A stretch of DNA of 64,000 nucleotides from Rhodospirillales bacterium (GTDB lineage: Bacteria; Pseudomonadota; Alphaproteobacteria; Rhodospirillales; Casp-alpha2): assembly GCA_023145215.1 (NCBI GenBank), contig JAGLED010000001.1, forward strand, positions 1 to 64,000. The letters are read 5' to 3'. The position numbers and the translations under genes are program-made. Under the pieces are notes generated by a model. It was not told the DNA's origin, did not search any database, and saw only the letters and a program-made list of their open reading frames with translations. The first letter of the stretch is position 1. Each line of letters opens with the position of its first letter. Shown here one piece after another: positions 57,129 through 64,000 of this stretch.

Positions 57129-58286
57129 CTAGCGCTGCTGGAAGCGCCTTCCGACCAGCGCGGCGGCGATGTTGACCTTCTGAATGTCGATGGTGCCGCC
57201 GGCGATCCCCCAGCCCCAGCCGTCGCGAAGCTTCTGTTCGATCGGGTATTCGGTGGAATAACCGTACCCGCCCATGAGCTGCATTGCCTTACCGGTCACG
57301 TCGCGCACGATCTCGTTGGCGAAGCATTTCGCGATCGAGCTGTCGGCCACCGACGGCAGCCCTTGCTGCGCGTTGACGACGGCCCGATAGAGCAACAGGC
57401 GCGAGGCATCGACCTTCATCTTCATTTCCGCGATGTGCAACTGCACGGCCTGGAAATCGACAATCGGCTTGCCGAACTGCTGCCGTTCCTGCACGTAGTC
57501 GAGTACGTAATCCAGCGCGGACTGGGCAATCGCCAGCGACATCGTGGTGTTGCCGCAGCGTTCGAGATCGAAGGCTTCCATGAGCTTGCGGAATCCGCCG
57601 GCCGGCACGACAACGTTTTCCTTCGGGACTTGCACGTTGTCGAGGAAGATGTCGGCGCTCGGGATGCCGCGAAATCCCATGTGATATTCGGGCTTGCCGA
57701 AGCTGATCCCGTCGCGATCCTTTTCCACCAGCACCGCGCCGACGCCCTTCGCGCCCGGTTCGTCCGACATGCGGCAGTAAACGACGTAGGCGTCTGCGTG
57801 ACCGGCCCCCGAACACCAACGCTTGGTGCCATTCAGCGTCACCGTATCGCCGTCAACGGCGGCCTTGGTTGTGAGGTCGGTCAAGGCCGTTCCAGCCCCG
57901 GGCTCGGACATGGAGACGGCGACGATCATTTCACCGGCACAGACCTTTGGGACGATCCGCTGTTTCATTTGATCGGGTGCGAAATGCGCCAACGCCAGCG
58001 TCGGCCCGAAGGACGATTCGAAGACCGGAAACGCGACAGAGGGCGAGATCTTCGCCACCTCTTCCAGCACCAGCACCGCATCCAGATGCGTGAGCCCCAG
58101 CCCGCCCAACTCGGATGGCAGATTGACGCCGAGGAAGCCCATTTCGGCGTAGCGCTTCACAAGTTCGTGGCTGGGCGGCGTGGCCGACCGCTCGATCTCT
58201 TTGGCGATCTCGGGGAGTTCGGTCTGCGCAAACTTGCGCACGGTTTCCTGCAGGGCTTTCTGGTCGTCGCTTAGGGTAAAATCCAT
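57129..58286 (-). CDS. Acyl-CoA dehydrogenase, second
   Basis: 385 residues with the family layout: AVSMSEPGAGTALTDL (FAD loop), LNGTKRWCSGAGHADAYV, and a C-terminal LRDGWGWGIAGGTIDIQK. As in the enzyme at 28153, Gly stands where medium-chain dehydrogenases have the catalytic Glu. It is not closely similar to that enzyme. No CoA ligase or transferase is next to it, and the substrate is unknown. A tRNA-Gly gene lies upstream on the other strand. Confidence 0.9.
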   Translation of the reverse strand: MDFTLSDDQKALQETVRKFAQTELPEIAKEIERSATPPSHELVKRYAEMGFLGVNLPSELGGLGLTHLDAVLVLEEVAKISPSVAFPVFESSFGPTLALAHFAPDQMKQRIVPKVCAGEMIVAVSMSEPGAGTALTDLTTKAAVDGDTVTLNGTKRWCSGAGHADAYVVYCRMSDEPGAKGVGAVLVEKDRDGISFGKPEYHMGFRGIPSADIFLDNVQVPKENVVVPAGGFRKLMEAFDLERCGNTTMSLAIAQSALDYVLDYVQERQQFGKPIVDFQAVQLHIAEMKMKVDASRLLLYRAVVNAQQGLPSVADSSIAKCFANEIVRDVTGKAMQLMGGYGYSTEYPIEQKLRDGWGWGIAGGTIDIQKVNIAAALVGRRFQQR

Positions 58287-58409
58287 GATGTCCTCCGGTT
58301 GAGCGGCGATAATTTAAGCGGCACTCAGCCGGATGTCACGACGGGTGGGATAGGGCTTGCCATGCGGCATCGCTGCACCTTATTAGAAGGGCACAGAACG
58401 GCATCTTTC

Positions 58410-58483
58410 GCGGGTGTAGTTCAATGGTAGAACGAAAGCTTCCCAAGCTTTAGACGAGGGTTCGATTCCCTTCACCCGCTCCA
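58410..58483 (+). tRNA. tRNA-Gly (anticodon CCC)
   Basis: Acceptor GCGGGTG pairs with CACCCGC, discriminator T and encoded CCA (58481-58483). Anticodon stem AAAGC/GCTTT with loop TTCCCAA gives anticodon CCC, reading GGG. D-arm and T-arm are intact. Independent of the flanking genes. Confidence 0.95.
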
Positions 58484-58505
58484 TTTCCATCTTCACGACA
58501 TGCGC

Positions 58506-58536
58506 AAAAGAAAACGCAGGGCCGAAGCCCCGCGTT
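58506..58536 (-). terminator. Rho-independent terminator of the porin gene
   Basis: On the minus strand AACGCGGGGC-ttcg-GCCCTGCGTT, with one mismatch, is followed by TTCTTTT. It lies about 30 bases after the porin stop, between it and tRNA-Gly. Confidence 0.85.
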
Positions 58537-58564
58537 CCCGTTGAACTGCGTTATGAAGGAGAAA

Positions 58565-59668
58565 TCAGAACGCGACGTTAACACCCGCCATGACGGCCAT
58601 GATGTCATCGTAACTGGTGCCGGTACGGTCCAGTTCGTGGTTGCGATAGCCGATGTAGACTTCGGTACCTACATCCGGCAGCGCCTGAACCACCTGCAGA
58701 CCGAAGGTGGTCATTTCGTCACCGTTCTGGGCCAGATCTTCATATAGGCCGTAGTCGATGCCGAAGCTGGTGTCGCCAAGGCTGGTCAGACCGACCGTAT
58801 AGGCCAACTTCCCATAGACGAACGTCGGGTCATCCGTACCATTCGCTTTTTTCAGCGTCTTGCCGCCCGCAAGGGTCAGGCTGATGCCGATATCATGCTT
58901 GGCAGACACGGAGCCCGCATAACCGCCGTCGTCGGTCGTGGACGTCGACGAGTTGTTCCAATAACCGGCCGCCGCACCGACGTTGATTCCACCGAACTTA
59001 CCGGAGAAATTGACGCTGACGTCACCGGCACCACCGGAGACGTACGACGTCGCAACGCCGAATCCGCCAAACGACGGTGTGTCATAGCGCACCCGGTCAT
59101 CGAGACCGAGGCCGTCCATGTTGCTGGAGACAGTGCCGATCGCCGGACCGGTACCGCCGGAAGCGGTACGAAACACCGCAGACGAAGCCATGTCGGCGAT
59201 ACCCGAGTACGCAACAATTCCCGTACCGGACATATCGGTTTCAGCAATGCCGTCGGATGCCGACGACCCCTGACCGATCGAGAACTTACCCAACGTAGCG
59301 TGCGAGAAATACGCATCCATGTGTCGCTGCGAAAACGTCGTGGCGCCGAAACCGTTGTTAGCGCCCGTAACCGTGAGCGAACTCGACGAGTTATCACGGA
59401 AATCGAACTCCATGAGGAAGCCAGCGGTCAGCGCTTCGTTAACTTTGCCTTCGCCCGTGATGAAAAAGCGCGAGCTGAGGTTTTCGTTGTCGACCACGGC
59501 CGACGTGCTGTCCTTGCCGTCATCGATATACAGTAGCGCACGGTCGACATAGCCACCAAGCGTGACGCTCATGCCATTGCTGTTCGAAACTTTCCCCGCG
59601 TGTGCTGTTCCGCTAAGCGCAATCAGAACCCCGGCGGCGATCCCTTTTTTAAGGTATGGGTTAGACAT
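58565..59668 (-). CDS. Outer-membrane porin (alphaproteobacterial general porin)
   Basis: 367 residues with signal peptide (cleavage after TAHA, residue 24) and then alternating short beta strands rich in Gly, Ser, Thr and Tyr, ending in the C-terminal Phe (VNVAF) used by the Bam machinery. VTLGGYVDRALLYIDDG and the SSRFFITGEGKVNEALTAGF region match alphaproteobacterial porins. It probably forms a trimeric sixteen-strand barrel. AT-rich upstream DNA contains an 8-5-8 inverted repeat at 59805. Pore selectivity unknown. Confidence 0.9.
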   Translation of the reverse strand: MSNPYLKKGIAAGVLIALSGTAHAGKVSNSNGMSVTLGGYVDRALLYIDDGKDSTSAVVDNENLSSRFFITGEGKVNEALTAGFLMEFDFRDNSSSSLTVTGANNGFGATTFSQRHMDAYFSHATLGKFSIGQGSSASDGIAETDMSGTGIVAYSGIADMASSAVFRTASGGTGPAIGTVSSNMDGLGLDDRVRYDTPSFGGFGVATSYVSGGAGDVSVNFSGKFGGINVGAAAGYWNNSSTSTTDDGGYAGSVSAKHDIGISLTLAGGKTLKKANGTDDPTFVYGKLAYTVGLTSLGDTSFGIDYGLYEDLAQNGDEMTTFGLQVVQALPDVGTEVYIGYRNHELDRTGTSYDDIMAVMAGVNVAF

Positions 59669-59804
59669 CCACTGTTCTCCATATTATAGCGGGGCGTTGC
59701 TTCAATCGCCGCCGCAGTCCATAAGGCACCCGCTTTTTGCGCCGCACCATTAGGCCAAATGCTACGATCTTTTATGTTTCTGTCAAATATTTTGTATAGT
59801 TTAA

Positions 59805-59825
59805 GTGCATTTTTTATAAATGCAC
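59805..59825. promoter_or_regulatory. Inverted repeat upstream of the porin gene
   Basis: GTGCATTT-TTTAT-AAATGCAC, perfect eight-base arms with a five-base spacer, in AT-rich DNA (about 59755-59870) 137 bases before the porin start. It could be an operator of the porin gene or part of the 3' end of the LysR transcript (stop at 59896); no T-run favours the former. Confidence 0.5.
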
Positions 59826-59895
59826 ATTGTTTATGCAGTATTATGAAAAAACGTAACGTTTGACCGCTTTTGCGTAAGGCGCACACGTCTATTCG

Positions 59896-60795
59896 CTATC
59901 CCACGGCTGACTTCACCATTTCCCTAAGCCAGCGATGCACCGGGTCCCGATCCAGACGCTTCGGCCAGATTTGCACAACCTGGTGGGGTTCCGCGCGAAA
60001 CGGCAGCGGATACGTCGTCAACCCGTCATCGCGTCCGAGCGTCTCGGCAATGCGCGCCGGCAGGGTCGAAATCATTGGCGTCCCCCGGATGATTGCTGGA
60101 ATGGCAAGAAAATGAGGAACCGCGTGCTGTACCGTCCTGCTCGCTCCGAGGTCGGCGAGATGATCGTCGACCCAGTTCCGGTCGCCCCCGTCGGGCGCCA
60201 TGATGACATGTGGGCAAGCGGCGTACTTCTTGATCGTCATACGGCCGTCGAGCAGCGGGTTCTCCGCGTCGGCAACGACACGCGCGGCTTCACGAAACAG
60301 CAGTTCGGCATTAACCCATCCAGGGTAGCCGCCGGAAACAGAGATCGAGAGATCGATACTGCCCTGGCGCAGATCGTCGAATTGGGCGCCGTGCATGTAG
60401 TGGCGCGTCTTCAGCCGCACCTTAGGTGCCGCGCGGGCCATGAGCCTAATCAGGACGGGCAATATGACGCTGGCACCATAATCATTCATCCCGAGCACGA
60501 ACGTTCGCTCAAGAGTTTCGGGGTGAAACGGAGCAGGTCCGGCGATACCGTCCTGAAGCTGCCGCAGCCCCGGCCGGATCCGCGCGTAAAGATCTTCTGC
60601 GACGACCGTTGGCTCCATGCCACCGCTGCGGCGGATAAACAACTCGTCTGCAAATGCCGCCCTTAACCGCGACAGCACATGGCTAAGCCCGGGCTGCGTA
60701 ATCCCCAGGCGGTCTGCCGCCGCGGTGATTTGCCGTTCCTCGTAAATCGCAACCAACGCCTTGAGCAGATTGAGATCGAATCCTTCAATATTCAT
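59896..60795 (-). CDS. LysR-type transcriptional regulator (NodD/PcpR-like group)
   Basis: 299 residues. Winged helix at 1-60 (LNLLKALVAIYEERQITAAADRLGITQPGLSHVLSRL), then the effector domain; the FDLNLLKAL start is typical of the NodD-like subgroup. It reads away from the exported hydrolase gene at 60878, 82 bases off, and toward the porin. Either could be its target. The AT-rich intergenic 60796-60877 could contain T-N11-A sites, which I did not resolve. Confidence 0.88.
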   Translation of the reverse strand: MNIEGFDLNLLKALVAIYEERQITAAADRLGITQPGLSHVLSRLRAAFADELFIRRSGGMEPTVVAEDLYARIRPGLRQLQDGIAGPAPFHPETLERTFVLGMNDYGASVILPVLIRLMARAAPKVRLKTRHYMHGAQFDDLRQGSIDLSISVSGGYPGWVNAELLFREAARVVADAENPLLDGRMTIKKYAACPHVIMAPDGGDRNWVDDHLADLGASRTVQHAVPHFLAIPAIIRGTPMISTLPARIAETLGRDDGLTTYPLPFRAEPHQVVQIWPKRLDRDPVHRWLREMVKSAVG

Positions 60796-60877
60796 TTTTT
60801 TATTTTAACTATATTTTTTATTCATTGGTAAATGTTCTCGCCGGCTTCGATCCTGTATCCCCATACAGGAGGAACTA

Positions 60878-61738
60878 ATGTCACTTAAATTCACCATTTT
60901 CCGCTTCCTCGGCGTCATGCTGACCGTCACTGCACTGGCCGGATGCGCCGGGACGACCGGCGGCGATAGAATCCTCGCGCACGAGGTGACCGGCACCGGA
61001 CCGGACAAGGTCATCGTGCTGCACGATTGGCTGGGCGACCGGCGCAACTACGACGATGCCCGACCCTATCTCGACATGCAGAGCTTCACATTCGCCTTTG
61101 CCGATCTCAGGGGGTATGGCGGCTCCGTGAAGATGAAAGGGATGTTCACCTCTGACGAGGCCGCCGGCGATGTGCTCCGTCTCGCAGATCGTCTGGGCTG
61201 GCAACGCTTCCATATCGTTGGGCACTCGATGACCGGCATGGTCGTTCAGCGCGTTGCGGCGAACGCACCGGATCGCGTCATCTCGGTCGTCGCCACGACA
61301 CCCGTCGCCGCCAACGGCATGCACACGGACCCGGACACCCGCGCATTCCTGGAAGGAGCCGCCAAGGACCCCGCCGTCACCGCCAAGGCGATACACGCTC
61401 TCACGGGCAATCGGCTCTCGGACATCTGGGCCGCATTCAAGGTCGAGCGCGCAATGTCGTCATCGACGGAAGCCGCACGGCTGGGCTATCTCGACATGTT
61501 CGACCTGGAGGATTTCCACGCGGATGTCGACGGCTTGAAAGTACCGATCACCGTGATCCTCGGCGAGAACGATCTGCCGTTCTTTCAGCCCGACTACATC
61601 AACTCGACGTTCGGCAAGTGGTATCCGAACCTGACCGTCGTGGTTAGCCCCAACGCCGGTCACTATGTCATGCAGGAAACGCCGGCATTCTATGCCAGCG
61701 CCGTGGATGCGCATTTAAAGAAGAACATGGTAAAGTAA
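60878..61738 (+). CDS. Exported alpha/beta-hydrolase lipoprotein
   Basis: 286 residues with lipobox LAGC (Cys about residue 23). The hydrolase fold has the nucleophile in GHSMTG (G-x-S-x-G), an aspartate in ILGEND, and the catalytic histidine in AGHYVMQE. Such enzymes cleave esters; a lipoprotein location is unusual for them. GGAGGAAC precedes the ATG. It is divergent from the LysR gene and is followed five bases later by the Cache-like gene. Confidence 0.88.
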   Translation: MSLKFTIFRFLGVMLTVTALAGCAGTTGGDRILAHEVTGTGPDKVIVLHDWLGDRRNYDDARPYLDMQSFTFAFADLRGYGGSVKMKGMFTSDEAAGDVLRLADRLGWQRFHIVGHSMTGMVVQRVAANAPDRVISVVATTPVAANGMHTDPDTRAFLEGAAKDPAVTAKAIHALTGNRLSDIWAAFKVERAMSSSTEAARLGYLDMFDLEDFHADVDGLKVPITVILGENDLPFFQPDYINSTFGKWYPNLTVVVSPNAGHYVMQETPAFYASAVDAHLKKNMVK

Positions 61739-61743
61739 GCGCC

Positions 61744-62241
61744 ATGATTATCTCCAGACGAAGCCTGCTTAAGATCCTGGGGGCGAGCGCAGTCGCCTTG
61801 CCCGGCGTGGCGGCAGGGCCGCTCCGGGCGGGTGAGGTATTGACCGGCAACGTCCGCGCACGCGTCATCGACATGGTGGAACAGGCTTCCGACGCCGTCG
61901 GAGAGTTCGGCTTCCCGAGCGCGCTGAACCGGACGGACTGGAAATTGTGGAAGCGTCCCGACCTGGGCCTGTACGTGTTCGTGCTGGATACCGACGGCAA
62001 GCTCCTTCTACACCCGGACCGGCGCGGCGAGGGGCAGATCGTGATCGGCAGCAAGGATACGCTGGGCACACCATTCATCCGCAACATGATCAAAGCCGCC
62101 GTCGCCGCCAAGGGCAGTGGCGTTTGGACGCGATATCAATGGGCGGACGCACGAAGCGGCGAGCCCGGCACCAAGCACACCTATTCGAAAGCCGTTGGCG
62201 GCGTCATCGTGTCGGTGGGGTACGTGGCGGCAATCAGCTAA
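61744..62241 (+). CDS. Exported Cache-domain-like protein
   Basis: 165 residues with an N-terminal SRRSLLK Tat-like signal (one hydrophobic segment to about residue 30). The mature part, with YVFVLDTDGKLLLHPDRRGEG and a final VGGVIVSVGYV, resembles single Cache sensor domains normally found in chemoreceptors and kinases, but no signalling domain follows. It may bind a small ligand. Five bases after the hydrolase gene, so the two are co-expressed. Confidence 0.75.
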   Translation: MIISRRSLLKILGASAVALPGVAAGPLRAGEVLTGNVRARVIDMVEQASDAVGEFGFPSALNRTDWKLWKRPDLGLYVFVLDTDGKLLLHPDRRGEGQIVIGSKDTLGTPFIRNMIKAAVAAKGSGVWTRYQWADARSGEPGTKHTYSKAVGGVIVSVGYVAAIS

Positions 62242-62251
62242 TCGGACACGC

Positions 62252-63523
62252 TCAGCAGCGCGTATCGTCCTCGGGGTCGTCGTCAGCGTCTTCGTCGACC
62301 GTATCCGGGTACATTTCATAAACCACCGGCGAAGTGCGCTGGAGAGAATGATACCCCCCCTGCTCTTCGACCGGGCGGCCCGGCCGCTGCGTGATTCGCC
62401 ATGCGATGAAGACCATCAGCATGCATGCAACGGCGCCGATGAACATAAAGAGGCCCGGCGGCCCGAACACATCCATCATTACGGCGCCGAGTGTCGGGCC
62501 GAACGAAGCTCCAATTCCATAAGACATCATCAGACCGCCGGAGGCGGGTACCCTGTCTTCGGCGTCGATATAGTCGTTGGCGTAAGCCACTGCGAGCGGA
62601 TATAGGGTGAATGACAAGCCGCCGAACAACGCGCCCAGCGCCAGCAGGGCGCTGCCGTTGTGTACATCCTTGTTCATGATCGCAAAGCAGACCACGGCGG
62701 TCGCCAGTGACACCCCGACCATGACCAGGCGGCGGTCGAACATGTCCGACAGCTTGCCGATCGGCAGTTGAAGCACCAGACCGCCAATGATCACCGCCCC
62801 CATGAACTGCGCCGTCTGCTGGGTGACCAATCCGGCCTGCTGCGCAAACAACGCACCAAGACCGTAGAACGCCCCCATGAGCGCCCCGGACGCCATCGAT
62901 GCCGTCATTCCTGTCGGTGAGATCCCCCACAAACGGCTGAGACGAAACCGCACGGGTTTCGGCAGTTCCGGTGCGCTCATCCGCGTCATCGCCACCGGCA
63001 TGATCGCAAGCGACATCAGGATGGATGTCAGGATGTAGAGCAACATACCGTTTTCATCTGGCACGTTGATCAGGAACTGCCCGGCCCCTTGACCCAGATA
63101 GAGGACGATCTGGTAAAGCGAGAATACCTGTCCGCGAATCTCGTTGGACGATTTTTCGTTGAGCCAGCTTTCCGTACACATGTACATGCCGACCGTCGTG
63201 AAGCCGACGATGAAACGGAGCGCGCCCCAAAGCCACGGGTCGAGCGTCAACGCATGCGCGAGCGTCGCTGCGGACATCAGCGACCCCAGGGCGGCGAATG
63301 CGCGGATATGTCCGACCGTTGTAATGAGCCGATGACAGTACCCGGTCCCGAGAACGAGACCGACGAAGTACATCGAGGTCACCATACCGACGACGGTCGA
63401 CGGCAGCCCCGCTTCACCCATTCGGAAAGCGAGAATCGTCGACAGACCGCCCGCCCCGACCATCAGGAAAGCGACGCCCAAAAGAAGGGAAGAGACGAGG
63501 CGAAGCGTCGAAAACATGCGCAC
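62252..63523 (-). CDS. MFS transporter (YcaD-like), copy 2
   Basis: 423-residue twelve-helix carrier, clearly related to the one at 40749-42014: both have GHIRAFAAL/TAL and CTESWLNEKSSNEIRGQVF-type segments and the LRPSGGLV-like second half. Substrate unknown. The C-terminal tail is acidic (TVDEDADDDPEDDTR). It converges with the Cache-like gene. Confidence 0.9.
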   Translation of the reverse strand: MRMFSTLRLVSSLLLGVAFLMVGAGGLSTILAFRMGEAGLPSTVVGMVTSMYFVGLVLGTGYCHRLITTVGHIRAFAALGSLMSAATLAHALTLDPWLWGALRFIVGFTTVGMYMCTESWLNEKSSNEIRGQVFSLYQIVLYLGQGAGQFLINVPDENGMLLYILTSILMSLAIMPVAMTRMSAPELPKPVRFRLSRLWGISPTGMTASMASGALMGAFYGLGALFAQQAGLVTQQTAQFMGAVIIGGLVLQLPIGKLSDMFDRRLVMVGVSLATAVVCFAIMNKDVHNGSALLALGALFGGLSFTLYPLAVAYANDYIDAEDRVPASGGLMMSYGIGASFGPTLGAVMMDVFGPPGLFMFIGAVACMLMVFIAWRITQRPGRPVEEQGGYHSLQRTSPVVYEMYPDTVDEDADDDPEDDTRC

Positions 63524-63636
63524 GGCCTTGAGGCTGGGGTTTCAATTCCCGGCGCGTGTACGCCTCATGGTTTCCGGGCGCAAGTCATTTATTGTAAGCC
63601 GATTGTAAAGACTTAGCGGGCCGATTTTACCCCTCG

Positions 63637-64000
63637 CTAGCCGGCCGCCAGGGCCTCTGCGTGATGTCGTAAATGGTCCTCGATAAAGCTCGCGATGAAG
63701 AAGTAGGAATGGTCGTAACCGGGCTGCATCCTGAGGTCCAGCTTCTGCGCCGCCTTGGCACAGGCGTCCGCGAAAATTTCCGGGCGGAGTTGCTCCTCGA
63801 GGAAATTGTCCGCCGTTCCTTGATCGATCAGAATTTCGCCGTCGAAACGTTTGCCGGACTCGACGAGAGCGGTCGCGTCATAGTCGGCCCACGCGCTGCG
63901 ATCGTCCCCAAGATACCCGGTGAACGCTTTCTCGCCCCACGGCACCTGGCTTGGCGCAACGATGGGCGAAAAGGCGGACACACTGGAGAACGTGTCCGGA
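63637..64000 (-). CDS. fghA: S-formylglutathione hydrolase, C-terminal part (cut by window edge)
   Basis: About 121 residues visible; the gene continues past the right edge. PDTFSSVSAFSPIVAP, WGEKAFTGYLGDD, and the C-terminal GYDHSYFFIASFIEDHLRHHA with the catalytic His are FghA/EstD signatures; the acid Asp is in DQGTADNFLEEQL. It hydrolyses S-formylglutathione to formate in glutathione-dependent formaldehyde oxidation. The nucleophile region lies outside. The alcohol dehydrogenase partner is probably beyond the edge. Confidence 0.93.
   Translation of the reverse strand, partial: PDTFSSVSAFSPIVAPSQVPWGEKAFTGYLGDDRSAWADYDATALVESGKRFDGEILIDQGTADNFLEEQLRPEIFADACAKAAQKLDLRMQPGYDHSYFFIASFIEDHLRHHAEALAAG

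Overview
The window reads as chromosomal DNA of a high-GC alphaproteobacterium, most likely a Rhodospirillales-type heterotroph. The grounds are codon usage, the gene families (NnrU/NnrS denitrification set, MOT1 molybdate transporter, alphaproteobacterial EF-G paralogue, argD-argF-hslO neighbourhood) and generally short intergenic gaps. No plasmid, phage or IS backbone was seen. I recognise no complete published defence or secretion system.

Region by region. 0-6.6 kb is a compact nitrite/nitric oxide island: copper nitrite reductase NirK, a quinol-type NO reductase, NnrU, a Crp/Fnr-type regulator, a DUF1858 CPGC protein and NnrS. It is tied together by four TTGCG-N4-CGCAA operators. 6.6-9.0 kb holds small unknown genes, including an exported protein made of six strict Cys-x10-Cys modules, and a methyltransferase. 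9.3-14.2 kb is a three-subunit molybdenum hydroxylase (CoxS/L/M-like, form II active-site motif) convergent with a MOT1 molybdate transporter. 14.4-14.65 kb has a tRNA-Gln whose 3' end and terminator are duplicated. 14.65-19.3 kb holds a GMC oxidoreductase, an EF-G paralogue and a three-helix membrane protein with a cyclic-nucleotide-binding fold. 19.3-24.3 kb is a complete branched-chain-amino-acid-type ABC importer (SBP-H-M-G-F).

24.5-31.6 kb carries an SDR, a GST, MsrB and a LysR-headed catabolic operon (CoA-transferase, acyl-CoA dehydrogenase, ThDP enzyme) of unknown substrate. 31.7-40.6 kb is signalling and envelope: a CBS protein, a cyclic-nucleotide-domain/TPR protein, a histidine kinase, a TPR-glycosyltransferase-like protein, ArsC, MscS and a CorA/ZntB transporter. 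40.7-44 kb has an MFS carrier, RecX, an orphan ABC-2 permease and a coiled-coil membrane protein. 44-50 kb has a divergent SHMT-family enzyme, then argD-argF-GNAT-hslO-lipoprotein, which overlap or nearly touch. 50-54.2 kb has TrkH, FolE, ApaG and an OmpA lipoprotein. 54.2-58.3 kb has a radical SAM enzyme next to a phosphoesterase-fold protein that has lost most metal ligands and gained a cysteine cluster, plus a TauD-type dioxygenase and a second acyl-CoA dehydrogenase. 58.4-64 kb has tRNA-Gly, a porin, a LysR regulator, an exported hydrolase plus Cache-like protein, a second MFS carrier and the C-terminal part of S-formylglutathione hydrolase cut by the window edge.

The strongest leads are the radical SAM/degenerate phosphoesterase pair, the shared operator set of the nitric oxide island, the Cys-module exported protein, the duplicated tRNA-Gln end and the cyclic-nucleotide-domain fusions. 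All family assignments come from reading the sequence by eye; no database search was run.
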